Assembly (NCBI RefSeq): GCF_040605635.1
Contig: NZ_JBEXDG010000025.1
Coordinates: 79,104 to 143,103, forward strand
Direction of reading: 5' to 3'
Length of the DNA stretch: 64,000 nt
From: Dactylosporangium sp040605635
Lineage (GTDB): Bacteria > Actinomycetota > Actinomycetes > Mycobacteriales > Micromonosporaceae
Of this stretch, positions 16,081-25,079 are shown piece by piece. The number at the start of each line of letters is the position of its first letter. The stretch's first letter is position 1. The notes beneath the pieces are model-generated. The model searched no databases and was not told the DNA's origin. It was given only the letters and a program-made list of their open reading frames with translations. The translations under genes and the position numbers were made by a program.

Positions 16081-18513
16081 TTGGCCGACGACGCCGTCGC
16101 GCTTCCGGACGGGTGGCTGCTGGCGATGCTCGACGACGACCGGCAGGGCTGGGTCCTCGCGACCGCGGTGCGTGAGGACGGCCTGATCGTCGACTTCGAC
16201 CTGGCGTATGTCAACGACGCCGGCTGCCGGTTCGTCGGGCGCCCCCGCGAGGAGCTGCTCGGTGGGCGGTATCGGCAGCTGTGGCCGGAGACCGTCCACG
16301 ACGGGACGATCCCGCTGTATCGCCGCGTCGTGGAGACCCGCGAGCCGGTCACCCGCACGGTGTATTACGACCGGCCGAACCTGACCGGGCACTTCGAGGT
16401 GCGGGTCAGCCCGTGGGGCGACGGTTTCGGGGCGCGGTTCGTCGACCTGCGGCAGCTGACCGTCGCGCCGCAGTCGGCCGGCGGGACCCGGCTGTATGAC
16501 GCGCTCGACGCCGCCTTCGACGGCTTCACCCTGCTGCGCGCGGTGACCGGCGGCGACGGCGTGATCGTCGACTTCGTCTGCGACTACGTCAACCAGCTCG
16601 GCGCGAAGCTCACCGGGCGCACCCCCGAGGACCTCATCGGCCACCGCCTGAGCGACGTGCTGCCCGGCAGCTGGGACGACGGCCTGTTCGACCGGTATCG
16701 CCAGGTCGCCACGACCGGCGAGCCGTGGCTGGAGCAGCGCGCGTATCCCGACATCGGCCAGGTGTGGGAGCTGAAGATCGCCCGGGCCCGCGCCGACGCC
16801 GGCGCCCCGGCGGTCGCCGTGTCGTTCCGCGAGGTCACCGACCAGGTCCAGCAGCAGCGGCACCTCGCCGCCATCGCCGCGGAGGCGGAGCAGGCCGCCG
16901 CCCGCGCCACCGATGCGGCGGCGCGCGCCACGGCGCTGCAGACGGCGACGACGGCGCTCGTCGCGGCGAGCACGACCGCCGAGGTGTATGCGGCGATCGG
17001 CTCGGTGCTGCGCCCGTCGGCCGGTGGGCAGGGCCTCGCGCTGCTGCTGCTCGAGGACCGTCAGCTGCAGCTGCGCTTCCACGACGGCTACGAGCCCGAC
17101 GTCGTCGCCCGGCTGCGGGAGCTGCCACTGGACCACCCGTATCCGGCGACGGCCGTCGCGCGCACCGGGCAGCCGCTGTACCTGACGTCGCTCGCCCAGT
17201 TCCAGGCCACGCAGCCGGACCCCGGGACCGCGGTGCCGGCCGGCGAACGGCAGGCGTGGGCGTTCCTGCCGCTGACCGTCGCCGGCGAGGTCCTCGGCAC
17301 CCTCGTCGTCGGCTACCGCAAACCCCGCGACTTCGACTACGACGAGCAGGCCACGCTCATGGCCCTGGCCGGCCTCGGCGCGCAGGCGCTGCAACGGGCG
17401 CTGCTCTTCGAGGCGAGCACCACCCTCGCGTCGGCGCTGCAACGCGCGCTGCTGCCCGCGACGCTGCCGCACGTGCCGGGGCTGCGGCACGCGGCCAGGT
17501 ATCTGCCCTGGACCCAGGGCGCGGACGTCGGCGGCGACTGGTACGACATCATCGACCTCGGCGAAGGGGTCGTCGGCGTCGTCATCGGCGACGTCGCCGG
17601 TCACAGCGCGTCGGCCGCGGCGACGATGGGCCAGGTCCGCAACGCCCTGCGCGCCTACGCGAGCGAGCGGCACAACCCGGCCAGCATCGTGCACCACGTC
17701 AACCGGCTGCTGCTGGACATGCACCCGGACACCATCGCCACCTGCTGCTACCTGCAGGTGCACCTCAAGGAGGGCACCGCCACCGCGGTCTCCGCCGGGC
17801 ACCCGCCGCCCATGCTGCGCACCGCCGAAGGCGTCCACCGGCTGCGGCTGCGCCCCGGCCCGCCGCTCGGCGTCACCCCGGACGCCGTCTACCTCGACAC
17901 GACGCTGCTGCTCCCGGCCGCGGCGACGCTGCTGCTCTACACCGACGGCCTCGTCGAGGACCGCCGGCACCCGATCGACCAGGGCCTGCGGGAGCTGCTC
18001 GCCGCGCTGCACAGCGCGCCGACCCGCGACCCCGGCGAGACCCTGGACCACATCCTCACCAGCGACGTCGGCCCGCGGCCGCGCAGCGACGACGTCGCCG
18101 TGCTGTGCCTCACCAGCGACGCCGTGCCCACCGGCCCGCCGACCGCCCGGCGGCGCTTCCGCGGCGAGGCGATCAGCGCGTCCGCGGCCCGCCGCTTCGC
18201 CGCCGACGTGCTCACCGCCTGGCAGCAGCCGCAGGTCGTCGACGACGCGCTGCTGCTCCTCGACGAGGTCATCACCAACGCCATCCAGCACACCGTCGGC
18301 GACGTCACGGTCGAGCTGCGCCTCGGTGACCTGCTGCGGGTCACCGTCCACGACACCAGCATCCGCCCTCCGGAGCGCCGCACGTCACCGACCGACGCCG
18401 ACAGCGACAACGGCCGCGGCCTGCACATCATCGAGCACCTCGCCACCGCCTGGGGCTCCGAGCTCGTCCCCACCGGCGGCAAGCGCGTCTGGTTCGACCT
18501 GCCGCGTGCCTGA
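16081..18513 (+). CDS. PAS-GAF-PP2C (SpoIIE) phosphatase fused to anti-sigma-type ATPase
   Basis: 810 residues from TTG 16081, preceded by GGAGGGAG. Domains in order: two PAS folds (about 10-130 and 140-255), a short helical linker, a GAF domain (about 285-440), a PP2C/SpoIIE phosphatase (about 465-690; GADVGGDWYDII, VIGDVAGHSASAA, AVSAGHPPPML, LLYTDGLVEDR) and an RsbW-like HATPase (about 700-808; LLDEVITNAIQH, NGRGLHIIEHLA). It is a self-contained RsbU-plus-RsbW module: the phosphatase would act on an anti-anti-sigma factor and the kinase domain on the same partner. No such partner is encoded nearby. No membrane helix, so sensing is cytoplasmic. Confidence 0.93.
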   Translation: MADDAVALPDGWLLAMLDDDRQGWVLATAVREDGLIVDFDLAYVNDAGCRFVGRPREELLGGRYRQLWPETVHDGTIPLYRRVVETREPVTRTVYYDRPNLTGHFEVRVSPWGDGFGARFVDLRQLTVAPQSAGGTRLYDALDAAFDGFTLLRAVTGGDGVIVDFVCDYVNQLGAKLTGRTPEDLIGHRLSDVLPGSWDDGLFDRYRQVATTGEPWLEQRAYPDIGQVWELKIARARADAGAPAVAVSFREVTDQVQQQRHLAAIAAEAEQAAARATDAAARATALQTATTALVAASTTAEVYAAIGSVLRPSAGGQGLALLLLEDRQLQLRFHDGYEPDVVARLRELPLDHPYPATAVARTGQPLYLTSLAQFQATQPDPGTAVPAGERQAWAFLPLTVAGEVLGTLVVGYRKPRDFDYDEQATLMALAGLGAQALQRALLFEASTTLASALQRALLPATLPHVPGLRHAARYLPWTQGADVGGDWYDIIDLGEGVVGVVIGDVAGHSASAAATMGQVRNALRAYASERHNPASIVHHVNRLLLDMHPDTIATCCYLQVHLKEGTATAVSAGHPPPMLRTAEGVHRLRLRPGPPLGVTPDAVYLDTTLLLPAAATLLLYTDGLVEDRRHPIDQGLRELLAALHSAPTRDPGETLDHILTSDVGPRPRSDDVAVLCLTSDAVPTGPPTARRRFRGEAISASAARRFAADVLTAWQQPQVVDDALLLLDEVITNAIQHTVGDVTVELRLGDLLRVTVHDTSIRPPERRTSPTDADSDNGRGLHIIEHLATAWGSELVPTGGKRVWFDLPRA

Positions 18514-18573
18514 TGCGTGTCGGGTAGCCGACCACGAGCGGCAGGTCGCCCGGGGCGCTGCTACCACGGCAGG

Positions 18574-19824
18574 ATGATGCAGCGGCTGAGCGCGCTCACG
18601 GTGGCGGCGATGGTGGGCACCGTGCTGGTCACGGCGGAGCCCGCGGCGGCGGGCGGGCTCGCCGGCGGCACGGTGGGCACCGACATCTCCCACAACATGA
18701 CGTTCAGCGGCGCGGCCGGCTTCGCCAACGACATCGTGGTGACCAAGGTGGGCACGACCGTGACGGTCGACGACGTGCACCCGGTCGCGGTCTCCGGCGA
18801 CTGTACCCATCCCGTGGCGGCCGACGACACGCTCGCGCAGTGCACCGTGTCCATGTCGCCGGACGTCCACGTCGAGCCGGGCGACCGCGGCGACCGGGTC
18901 AGGATCGTCGGCGGTGGCTCGGTGCACTGGCTGATCGGCACGGGCGACGGCGACGACACCATCGACCTCACCGGGGTGACCGTCGCCGGGTCCAACGTGG
19001 CCGCCGGCAACGGCGACGACATCATCACGTCGAGCACGCACGGCGAGCAGATCGACGGCGGCGCCGGCGCCGACACGGTCAGCTACGCGGGTCACCCCGG
19101 TCCGGTGACCGTCGACCTGTCCACAGGCGACGGCGGCCCCGAGCACGACGGGCTCGACGCCGTCGAGTCGGTGATCGGCTCGCCAGGCGACGACACGCTG
19201 ATCGGCGACGCCGGGGCGAACACGCTGACCGGCGGCGCGGGCGACGACCTGCTCAGCGCGGGCGGCGGCAACGACACCCTCATCGGCGGCGACGGCGCGG
19301 ACACGATGTACGGCGGCACCGGCGTCGACACGGTCAGCTACGCCGACCACGCGGTGCCGGTCACGGCCAGCCTCGACGGCGTCGGCAACGACGGTGCCGC
19401 GGGCGAGGGCGACACCATCGGCGCCGCCGTCGAGAACCTCACCGGCGGCACCGGCAGCGACGTCCTGTACGGCAACGACGCCGCGAACGTCCTACGCGGC
19501 GACCCGACCGGCAACTGGCTCCCGGTCACCGGCGGCAACGACACCATCTACCCGATGGGCGGCAACGACACCACGTACGGCCTCGGCGGCAACGACACCG
19601 TCACCGACACCGGCGGCGCGGACACCATCTACGGCGGCTTCGGCAACGACAGCCTGTCCGGCGGCGCCGACGCCGACACCATCCACGGCGACCAGGGCGC
19701 CGACACCCTGTCCGGCGGCGCCGCCTACGACACCCTCGACGGCGGCGCCGACATCGACTGGTGCCACGCCGACACCGGCGGCGCCGCCAAGACCGCCTGC
19801 GAGCTCCCCGGCCTCCTCCCCTGA
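18574..19824 (+). CDS. Secreted RTX-like calcium-binding repeat protein
   Basis: About 416 residues from ATG 18574 (a second ATG follows at once). A Sec signal peptide (LSALTVAAMVGTVLVTAEPAAA) is followed by a beta-rich region and, from about residue 130, RTX nonapeptides of the GGxGxDxUx type: GGAGADTVSYAG, GGAGDDLLSAGGGNDTLIGG, GGNDTTYGLGGNDT and others. In Ca2+ these fold into parallel beta-rolls. Unlike Gram-negative RTX toxins there is a normal signal peptide and no type I secretion gene nearby. No enzymatic domain is visible, so a surface or matrix role is likely. Confidence 0.85.
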   Translation: MMQRLSALTVAAMVGTVLVTAEPAAAGGLAGGTVGTDISHNMTFSGAAGFANDIVVTKVGTTVTVDDVHPVAVSGDCTHPVAADDTLAQCTVSMSPDVHVEPGDRGDRVRIVGGGSVHWLIGTGDGDDTIDLTGVTVAGSNVAAGNGDDIITSSTHGEQIDGGAGADTVSYAGHPGPVTVDLSTGDGGPEHDGLDAVESVIGSPGDDTLIGDAGANTLTGGAGDDLLSAGGGNDTLIGGDGADTMYGGTGVDTVSYADHAVPVTASLDGVGNDGAAGEGDTIGAAVENLTGGTGSDVLYGNDAANVLRGDPTGNWLPVTGGNDTIYPMGGNDTTYGLGGNDTVTDTGGADTIYGGFGNDSLSGGADADTIHGDQGADTLSGGAAYDTLDGGADIDWCHADTGGAAKTACELPGLLP

Positions 19825-19903
19825 CCGGCACGAGCGCGGGCGTCAGCCCGGCGGCACCCCATCGAGCGCTGTTCGCGGAGTCGGCGGTAGGCGGCGGCGC
19901 GGG

Positions 19904-20056
19904 TCATCGGTGGCGGGGCTGGAGGCGGAAGACGAGCGGGGGTGCGACGTCGTCGGGCGGGCCGCCCGGGACGGGGACCGCGACGACGACGTACTCGGAG
20001 TCGTAACTGTGTTTGTCTACTGTGGACGGATGCTTGCGGGCACGCGGAGCTGACAT
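19904..20056 (-). CDS. Possible 50-residue small protein
   Basis: ATG at 20056 preceded by GAGGA six bases upstream, stop TGA at 19906. The product begins MSAPRARKHPSTVDKHSY and ends LVFRLQPRHR, with an ordered-looking strand EYVVVAVPVPGGPPDD. It is the only plausible coding content in the gap between 19825 and the pseudogene at 20294. It is unrecognised and could still be a chance frame. Confidence 0.4.
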   Translation of the reverse strand: MSAPRARKHPSTVDKHSYDSEYVVVAVPVPGGPPDDVAPPLVFRLQPRHR

Positions 20057-20248
20057 CACTGTTCCTCAAGGGTGGGAGGTCGCCGAAGGAAGCGGGTGCG
20101 TGTCAGGCGGGACAGGAGGCGGACCACACTCGACCGAAGTCGATGTGGTCGCGGGTCCACAGTGGCGTGCGTGCCATGTCCACAGTGCAGCAGCGTCGGT
20201 ACGGCACTGTCAACGCCGGGTCGGCATCGTCACGGGTCGTGGACCAAT

Positions 20249-20264
20249 TACTATCTAGACGGTA
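20249..20264. promoter_or_regulatory. TetR-type operator-like palindrome before monooxygenase remnant
   Basis: TACTATCTAGACGGTA is symmetrical at 12 of 16 positions around TCTAGA, and lies in an AT-richer patch. Such sites are typical of TetR-family repressors. It stands just before the truncated monooxygenase sequence, as a surviving promoter of the lost gene would. Confidence 0.5.
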
Positions 20265-20293
20265 GGATTGATGGGGAGTATGCGACCCCGGTA

Positions 20294-20999
20294 ATGGAAG
20301 GCGTCGACGACATCCGCGACGTCACCACCGGGCGGTACCTCGACCGGCGCCGGCTGCACCACGTCGGCTTCACCGGCGCGCCACGTAAACGGTGAAGGGC
20401 CCTGCGATCGTCCCGCGGCCGCCGCAGGGACAGCTGGTCGTGTTCGCGGACGGCAGGGACGCCGCCGCCGACGTGACGCTGGTCGGCGGTGACAGCATCG
20501 ACGAGGTCCGGCGAGCGGCGGGCAGGACGCCGCGGACGTTCGCCGAGATCGAGGCCGCCCTCGACACGTCCACAGTGGACGGCGCCGAACGGGTCGACGA
20601 GCTGGACCGCTACGCGCCATGGCGGAGCGCCGGGCGGCTGCGGTACACCGGCGGCCCGAGCGGACTCGTCGCACTGCTGCGCGACCTGAACGCGCACGGC
20701 GGCGTCGACGGTGTCCGGCTGCACCCGCTCGTGCTCGACGAGGACCTCGCCGTGCTGTCGACCTCGGGCAGCGCGCCTGCGGCCACGTCGGCACCCCGCA
20801 GGCGCTCGCCGACAAGTTCGCCCACTTCGTGCGGCACGGCGCCGTCGACGGGTTCAACGTCTCGCCGTACCTCGTCCCGCACGGCCTCGACGACATCGTC
20901 GAGCTGCTCGTCCCGGCCCTGCAGGAGCGCGGCGTCTACCGTACGGCGTACACCGGCAGCACCCTGCGCGAGCACCTGGGACTGCGGCCGGTCCGCTGA
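20294..20999 (+). pseudogene. Decayed luciferase-like flavin monooxygenases (two fused remnants)
   Basis: Three consecutive frames give pieces of LLM-class flavin monooxygenases. Piece 1 (20294-20395) reads DIRDVTTGRYLDRRRLHHVGF; piece 2 (20392 to about 20790) begins VKGPAIVPRPPQGQLVVFAD and runs to GVRLHPLVLDEDLAVLST; piece 3 (to 20999) reads GTPQALADKFAHFV, DGFNVSPYLVPHGLDD and ends TLREHLGLRPV. Pieces 1-2 look like the middle of one family member and piece 3 like the C-terminus of an NtaA/DszA-type member. The N-terminal half, with the flavin-binding start, is missing. It cannot make a functional enzyme. Confidence 0.75.
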
Positions 21000-21030
21000 T
21001 CCTCAACCGGCGGCCGCCGCGGCCGATCTG

Positions 21031-22380
21031 GTGGGGGTGCTGAGACTCCTGGCGGTCGCCGCCGTCGCCGTACTGGCCATGTCCGGTTGCGCGGGCGGTG
21101 ATGGCGGCGCCCCCGAGGCGGTCGGATACGCGAAGGACCGGCCGCCGGTCACGATCGACTTCTGGTACATGCCGTCGGGCGGGCCACTGCAGGAGAAGGC
21201 GGTCGCCGAGGAGGCCAAGGAGTTCCACGCCGCGCACCCGAACATCACCGTCAACCCGGTGCGGGTGGTGTGGGAGGACGCGCTGACCAGGCTGAGCACC
21301 GCGTCGGCCAGCGGTGAGGGGCCCGACGTCACGCAGCTCGGCACGACCTGGGTCGGTGGGTTCAGCGAGCTGGGGGCGCTGCGGCCCTACACGGCGGCGG
21401 AGGTCGACGCGGTCGGCGGGCAGGACGCCTTCACCGCCGCGAGCTGGAGCTCCAGCCACCTGATCGGCTCCCCGGCCACGACCGCGATGCCCTGGCTGGT
21501 CGACGTGCGGGCGCTGTTCTACCGCACCGACGTGCTCGCCACCGCCGGCGTGGACCCGGCCACGGCGTTCCGGACGTGGGAGTCCCTCGAGGCGACGCTG
21601 CAGCGGATCCAGGTCGCCGGCGGCGGGGTCGCGCCGCTCGCGATCGGCAACGAGAACACGTTCGGGATCATCCACAACGTCGCGCCGTTCGTCTGGAGCG
21701 CGGGCGGCGACCTGCTGGACCCGGCGGGCATGACGTCGCGGCTGGCCGAGCCCGCCGCGGTCGACGCCGTGCACTACTACCAGCGGCTGGTCGCGAAGTA
21801 CAACGACCCGCAGGTGGCGCAGCTGGTGTCCAACGACGTGCCGGCCGCGTTCGCGGCGGGGCGGGGTGCGGTCACCATCGACAACTCGCAGTCCGTCGGC
21901 GACTTCCTCGCCGACCCGGGGCGCCCGGGGCTGAGGGCCGGCTGGGCGACCGCGCCGCTGCCGGCGGGCAGGGCCGGCCGGTACGGCTTCCTCGGCGGGT
22001 CCAACCTGGCGATCCTCAAGGAAGCGAAGCACCCCGGTGCCGCGTTCGAATGGGTCCGGTTCCTCACCGGGAAGCAGAGCCAGCAGCGCTACGCGGTGAG
22101 CACCGGGCTGTGGCCCGCCCGGTCCGAGGCGGTGGCCGGCACGAAGCTGGAGACGGAGCCCGCGTATGCCGCGTTCCGGGAGATGATCGGGCACGGCCGC
22201 ATGTACCCGTCGGTCGCCGCCTGGATCGTCGTCGAGAGCGTGATCGCCAAGGACTTCGCCGAGCTGTGGCACGCGCCGGGGGAACTGTCCCGCGACCAGG
22301 TGCGGGCGATCCTGGACCGGACCAGCGCCGACATCGACGAGACCCTGGCCGACCCGGGCAACACCGGCATCGGAGGGTGA
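21031..22380 (+). CDS. Extracellular sugar-type solute-binding lipoprotein (ABC)
   Basis: 449 residues from GTG 21031 (GTG 21037 is an alternative). A lipoprotein signal peptide ends in the lipobox AMSGC (Cys20). The mature protein is a family 1 periplasmic-type binding protein: TIDFWYMPSGGPLQEKAV, PNITVNPVRVVWEDAL, GEGPDVTQLGTTWVGGF, LFYRTDVLATAGVDP and GFLGGSNLAILKEAKHP. It should be lipid-anchored on the outer face of the membrane and deliver a sugar or oligosaccharide to an ABC permease. No permease or ATPase genes follow, so it is an orphan here, sitting beside a decayed region. Confidence 0.9.
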   Translation: MGVLRLLAVAAVAVLAMSGCAGGDGGAPEAVGYAKDRPPVTIDFWYMPSGGPLQEKAVAEEAKEFHAAHPNITVNPVRVVWEDALTRLSTASASGEGPDVTQLGTTWVGGFSELGALRPYTAAEVDAVGGQDAFTAASWSSSHLIGSPATTAMPWLVDVRALFYRTDVLATAGVDPATAFRTWESLEATLQRIQVAGGGVAPLAIGNENTFGIIHNVAPFVWSAGGDLLDPAGMTSRLAEPAAVDAVHYYQRLVAKYNDPQVAQLVSNDVPAAFAAGRGAVTIDNSQSVGDFLADPGRPGLRAGWATAPLPAGRAGRYGFLGGSNLAILKEAKHPGAAFEWVRFLTGKQSQQRYAVSTGLWPARSEAVAGTKLETEPAYAAFREMIGHGRMYPSVAAWIVVESVIAKDFAELWHAPGELSRDQVRAILDRTSADIDETLADPGNTGIGG

Positions 22381-22446
22381 CCGGCGTTGGCGGCGCGTGA
22401 CCCGACCCATTAGGTTCGATCACGACGGAAAAGCCGCCTGGAAAGG

Positions 22447-23262
22447 ATGCCGGTGGACAGCAGCGAGCAGAGCCGGATCGACACCTCCGTGCCGCACCCG
22501 GCGCGGCGGTACAGCTACTGGCTCGGCGGCAAGGACCACTTCGCCGCCGACCGGGAGTCCGGTGACGCGATCGCCGCCGCGTTCCCCGCGGTCGTCGCCC
22601 TGGCCAGGGCCAACCGGGCGTTCCTGCGCCGCGGCGTGCACTTCCTCGCCGAGGCCGGCGTCCGGCAGTTCCTCGACCTCGGCACCGGCCTGCCCGCGCC
22701 GGACAACACCCACGAGGTCGCACAGCGGGTCGCGCCCGACTCCCGGGTCGTCTACGTCGACAACGACCCGATCGTGATGGTGCACGCCCGCGCGCTGCTG
22801 CAGGGCGACGAGCGGGGCGCGACCGCCTACCTCGAGGCCGACGTCCGCGACCCCGGGGCGATCCTGGAGCACGCGAGCCTCCGCGAGGTCCTCGACCTGA
22901 GCAAGCCGGTCGGGATCCTGCTGATCACCACGCTGCACTTCGTGCACGACGACGAGCAGGTCGCGGCCGTGGTCCGGCACCTGCTCGACGCGGTGCCGTC
23001 CGGCAGCTACCTGGTGATCACCCACGGCACGATGGACTTCAGCGGTGAGCAGGGCATCGCCGCCTACGAGCAGATGTTCGCCGCGGGCCGCACCGACGTG
23101 CGGGCCAGGCCGAAGCGCGTGATCGAGCAGTATTTCGCCGGGCTGGAGATCGTCGAGCCCGGCATCGTGCCGGTCGGCGACTGGCGCCCCGACGACGCCT
23201 CCGGCGAGCGTCCCGTCAGCGAGGACCTGCAGATCTACGGCGTGGTGGGCCGCAAACCGTAA
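22447..23262 (+). CDS. DUF574-family SAM-dependent methyltransferase (Methyltransf_19)
   Basis: 271 residues from ATG 22447, GGAAAGG upstream. It matches the actinobacteria-rich DUF574 family: HPARRYSYWLGGKDHFAADRE near the start, FLDLGTGLPAPDNTHEVAQ as the SAM-binding motif I, VYVDNDPIVMVHARALL with the acidic ligand, and PVGILLITTLHFVHDDEQV. Members are abundant in streptomycetes and relatives, often next to signalling genes; substrates are unknown. The chemosensory-like gene at 23343 follows on the same strand after 80 bp. Confidence 0.93.
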   Translation: MPVDSSEQSRIDTSVPHPARRYSYWLGGKDHFAADRESGDAIAAAFPAVVALARANRAFLRRGVHFLAEAGVRQFLDLGTGLPAPDNTHEVAQRVAPDSRVVYVDNDPIVMVHARALLQGDERGATAYLEADVRDPGAILEHASLREVLDLSKPVGILLITTLHFVHDDEQVAAVVRHLLDAVPSGSYLVITHGTMDFSGEQGIAAYEQMFAAGRTDVRARPKRVIEQYFAGLEIVEPGIVPVGDWRPDDASGERPVSEDLQIYGVVGRKP

Positions 23263-23342
23263 ACCGCCGGCGTTGCCCTCAGCTCCGCCGCCGGGTTGCC
23301 GATGGGTTGTCGGTCCTGTCGCGCCGAACCTGAGGGGAAACG

Positions 23343-24887
23343 TTGGGCCTGTTGCGCGCACGCAGCCGATCCGAGGAACGGCACGTGGAGATCCCCAGGG
23401 ATGTCGAGTCGCTGGAGCAGCTGATCGTCGCCCTCGAACGGGCCACGGACGAGGCCTCCACCTGGAGGATCACGGCCGAGTCCCTCGTCGCGTCCTACGG
23501 TTTCGTGTACGGCGCGGTCTGGCTGCCCGGCCCACCCGGTGAGCTGCGGCTCGCCTTCGAGACCGGCCGGCTCGCCGGTGACCTGCGCGCGGTCATGGGC
23601 GGGCGGAACCTGCCGGTGTCCGTGGGCCTGGTCGGCCGCACCCACCAGTCGCGGCGGCCGACGTACATCGAGCACACCCCGGACGTGCACGACTGCCTGC
23701 GCTGCGAGACGGCGACCCGGGCCGGCGCGGTGTCGGCGGTGGCGATCCCGGTGGTGAAGGCCGGCGAGGTCGTCGCGGTGTTCGAGTACTACTCGCCGCA
23801 CGAGCTGCGCGTCGACGGACCGCGGACCGAGAAGTGGAACGCGATCGCCCGCATCGCCGAGCAGGCCCGCACCCAGGCGCTCGCCGCGGTGCAGCTGCAG
23901 CAGCTCGCCGACGACCGGCTCGCGGTGACCACGGTCGTCGCGGCGCTCGGCGCGGCGCACGACACGCCGAGCACGATCCGCGCCGGGCTCGACACCGTCC
24001 GCAGCGCGTTCGGCTGGGCCTACGGCTCGTACTGGGAGATCGAACCCGGTGGGAACGAACTGCGCTTCCAGTTCGAGTCGGGCTCGGCCGGCGACGAGTT
24101 CCGCCAGGTCACCTTGGCGGCGACGTTCGCCGAGGGCGTCGGGCTCTCCGGCCGCGCGTGGCGGGCCCGCGACCTGGTGTTCATCCGCGATCTTGCCGAA
24201 CTGACGGATTGTGTACGCGCACCGGCGGCCCAACGGGCAGGCGTCCGCTCCGGCATCTGCTTCCCGATCATGAGCGGCGACCGGGTCGTGGGCACGATGG
24301 ACTTCTTCACGACGGAGTACATCGACCTCAGCGAGTCACGCGCGTCGGCGCTGCGCAACGTGCAGCAGCTGGTCTCGCAGCGCCTGGACATCTGCCGCGC
24401 GCAGGAGACCGCCGCCGGCAACGCCCGGCAGCTGCTCGAGTCGATCTCGCGGCTGCGCTCGGCGAGCCAGGACGCGACCAGGGTCGCCCGGGAGGCGGTG
24501 TCCCGCGCCTCGGAGATGACGGCGAACGTCACCGCGCTGAGCGAGTCGTCGACCGCGATCGGCGACGTCATCAAAATCATCTCGTCGATCGCGGACCAGA
24601 CGAACCTGCTCGCCCTCAACGCCACCATCGAGGCCGCCCGCGCCGGCGACGTCGGCAAGGGCTTCGCGGTCGTGGCGGGCGAGGTCAAGGACCTGGCCCG
24701 GGAGACCGTCACGGCGACGCAGAAGGTCGCCGACCAGATCGCCGGCATCCAGACCAACGCCCAGTCCGTCACCGACGGCATCCACGTCACCAGCGAGACC
24801 ATCGGTCAGATGGACGCCGTCCAGGCGCGCATCAACGAGGTCCTGGAGGACCAGGCCCGCATGGCGCAGCTGCTCGAACGCACCTGA
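23343..24887 (+). CDS. Soluble chemoreceptor-like protein: two GAF domains plus MCP signalling domain
   Basis: 514 residues from TTG 23343 (GAGGGGAAACG precedes it). Two GAF domains span about residues 25-175 and 190-345. From about 390 a chemoreceptor signalling coiled coil appears with the hairpin-tip region SSIADQTNLLALNATIEAARAG, KGFAVVAGEVKDLARET. There is no transmembrane helix and the coiled coil is short, so this is a cytoplasmic receptor. One GAF carries Cys in DCLRCETATRAG and the other IRDLAELTDCVR, which could support redox or ligand sensing. No che genes are present in the window. A hairpin terminator follows. Confidence 0.9.
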   Translation: MGLLRARSRSEERHVEIPRDVESLEQLIVALERATDEASTWRITAESLVASYGFVYGAVWLPGPPGELRLAFETGRLAGDLRAVMGGRNLPVSVGLVGRTHQSRRPTYIEHTPDVHDCLRCETATRAGAVSAVAIPVVKAGEVVAVFEYYSPHELRVDGPRTEKWNAIARIAEQARTQALAAVQLQQLADDRLAVTTVVAALGAAHDTPSTIRAGLDTVRSAFGWAYGSYWEIEPGGNELRFQFESGSAGDEFRQVTLAATFAEGVGLSGRAWRARDLVFIRDLAELTDCVRAPAAQRAGVRSGICFPIMSGDRVVGTMDFFTTEYIDLSESRASALRNVQQLVSQRLDICRAQETAAGNARQLLESISRLRSASQDATRVAREAVSRASEMTANVTALSESSTAIGDVIKIISSIADQTNLLALNATIEAARAGDVGKGFAVVAGEVKDLARETVTATQKVADQIAGIQTNAQSVTDGIHVTSETIGQMDAVQARINEVLEDQARMAQLLERT

Positions 24888-24897
24888 ACACGACGAA

Positions 24898-24919
24898 GGC
24901 CCGGCCGGTCGGCCGGGCC
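24898..24919. terminator. Hairpin between convergent genes
   Basis: GGCCCGGCC / GGCCGGGCC, a perfect 9-bp stem with a 4-base loop, between the stop codons of the GAF-MCP gene and the small gene at 24933. It can serve both strands. Confidence 0.65.
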
Positions 24920-24932
24920 CCTCGCCGGTGGA

Positions 24933-25079
24933 TCACTTCCCGGAGTCGTCCTTCGGCGCCTTCTGCGACAACGCGCTGCCCGCGGCCTGCTTCTCCTCGG
25001 TTGACGCGTCCGGGTCCCGCAGCACGTCGCTGGCCGCCGTGGCCGCCTGCTCGCTGGTCTGCCTGGTGTTCTCAGCCAT
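24933..25079 (-). CDS. Small conserved-type protein (48 aa)
   Basis: ATG 25079 with GAGGAG upstream; stop TGA at 24935. The product begins MAENTRQTSEQAATAASDVL and ends SALSQKAPKDDSGK. It matches a small-protein pattern (Ala-rich start, DVLRDP, AGSALSQ) that I have seen widely in bacteria as short hypotheticals. It is highly charged and probably helical. Function unknown. Confidence 0.75.
   Translation of the reverse strand: MAENTRQTSEQAATAASDVLRDPDASTEEKQAAGSALSQKAPKDDSGK

Noticed and set aside
18574..19824. RTX protein as a type I-secreted toxin
   Set aside because: It has a normal Sec signal peptide, no toxin domain and no ABC exporter genes nearby.
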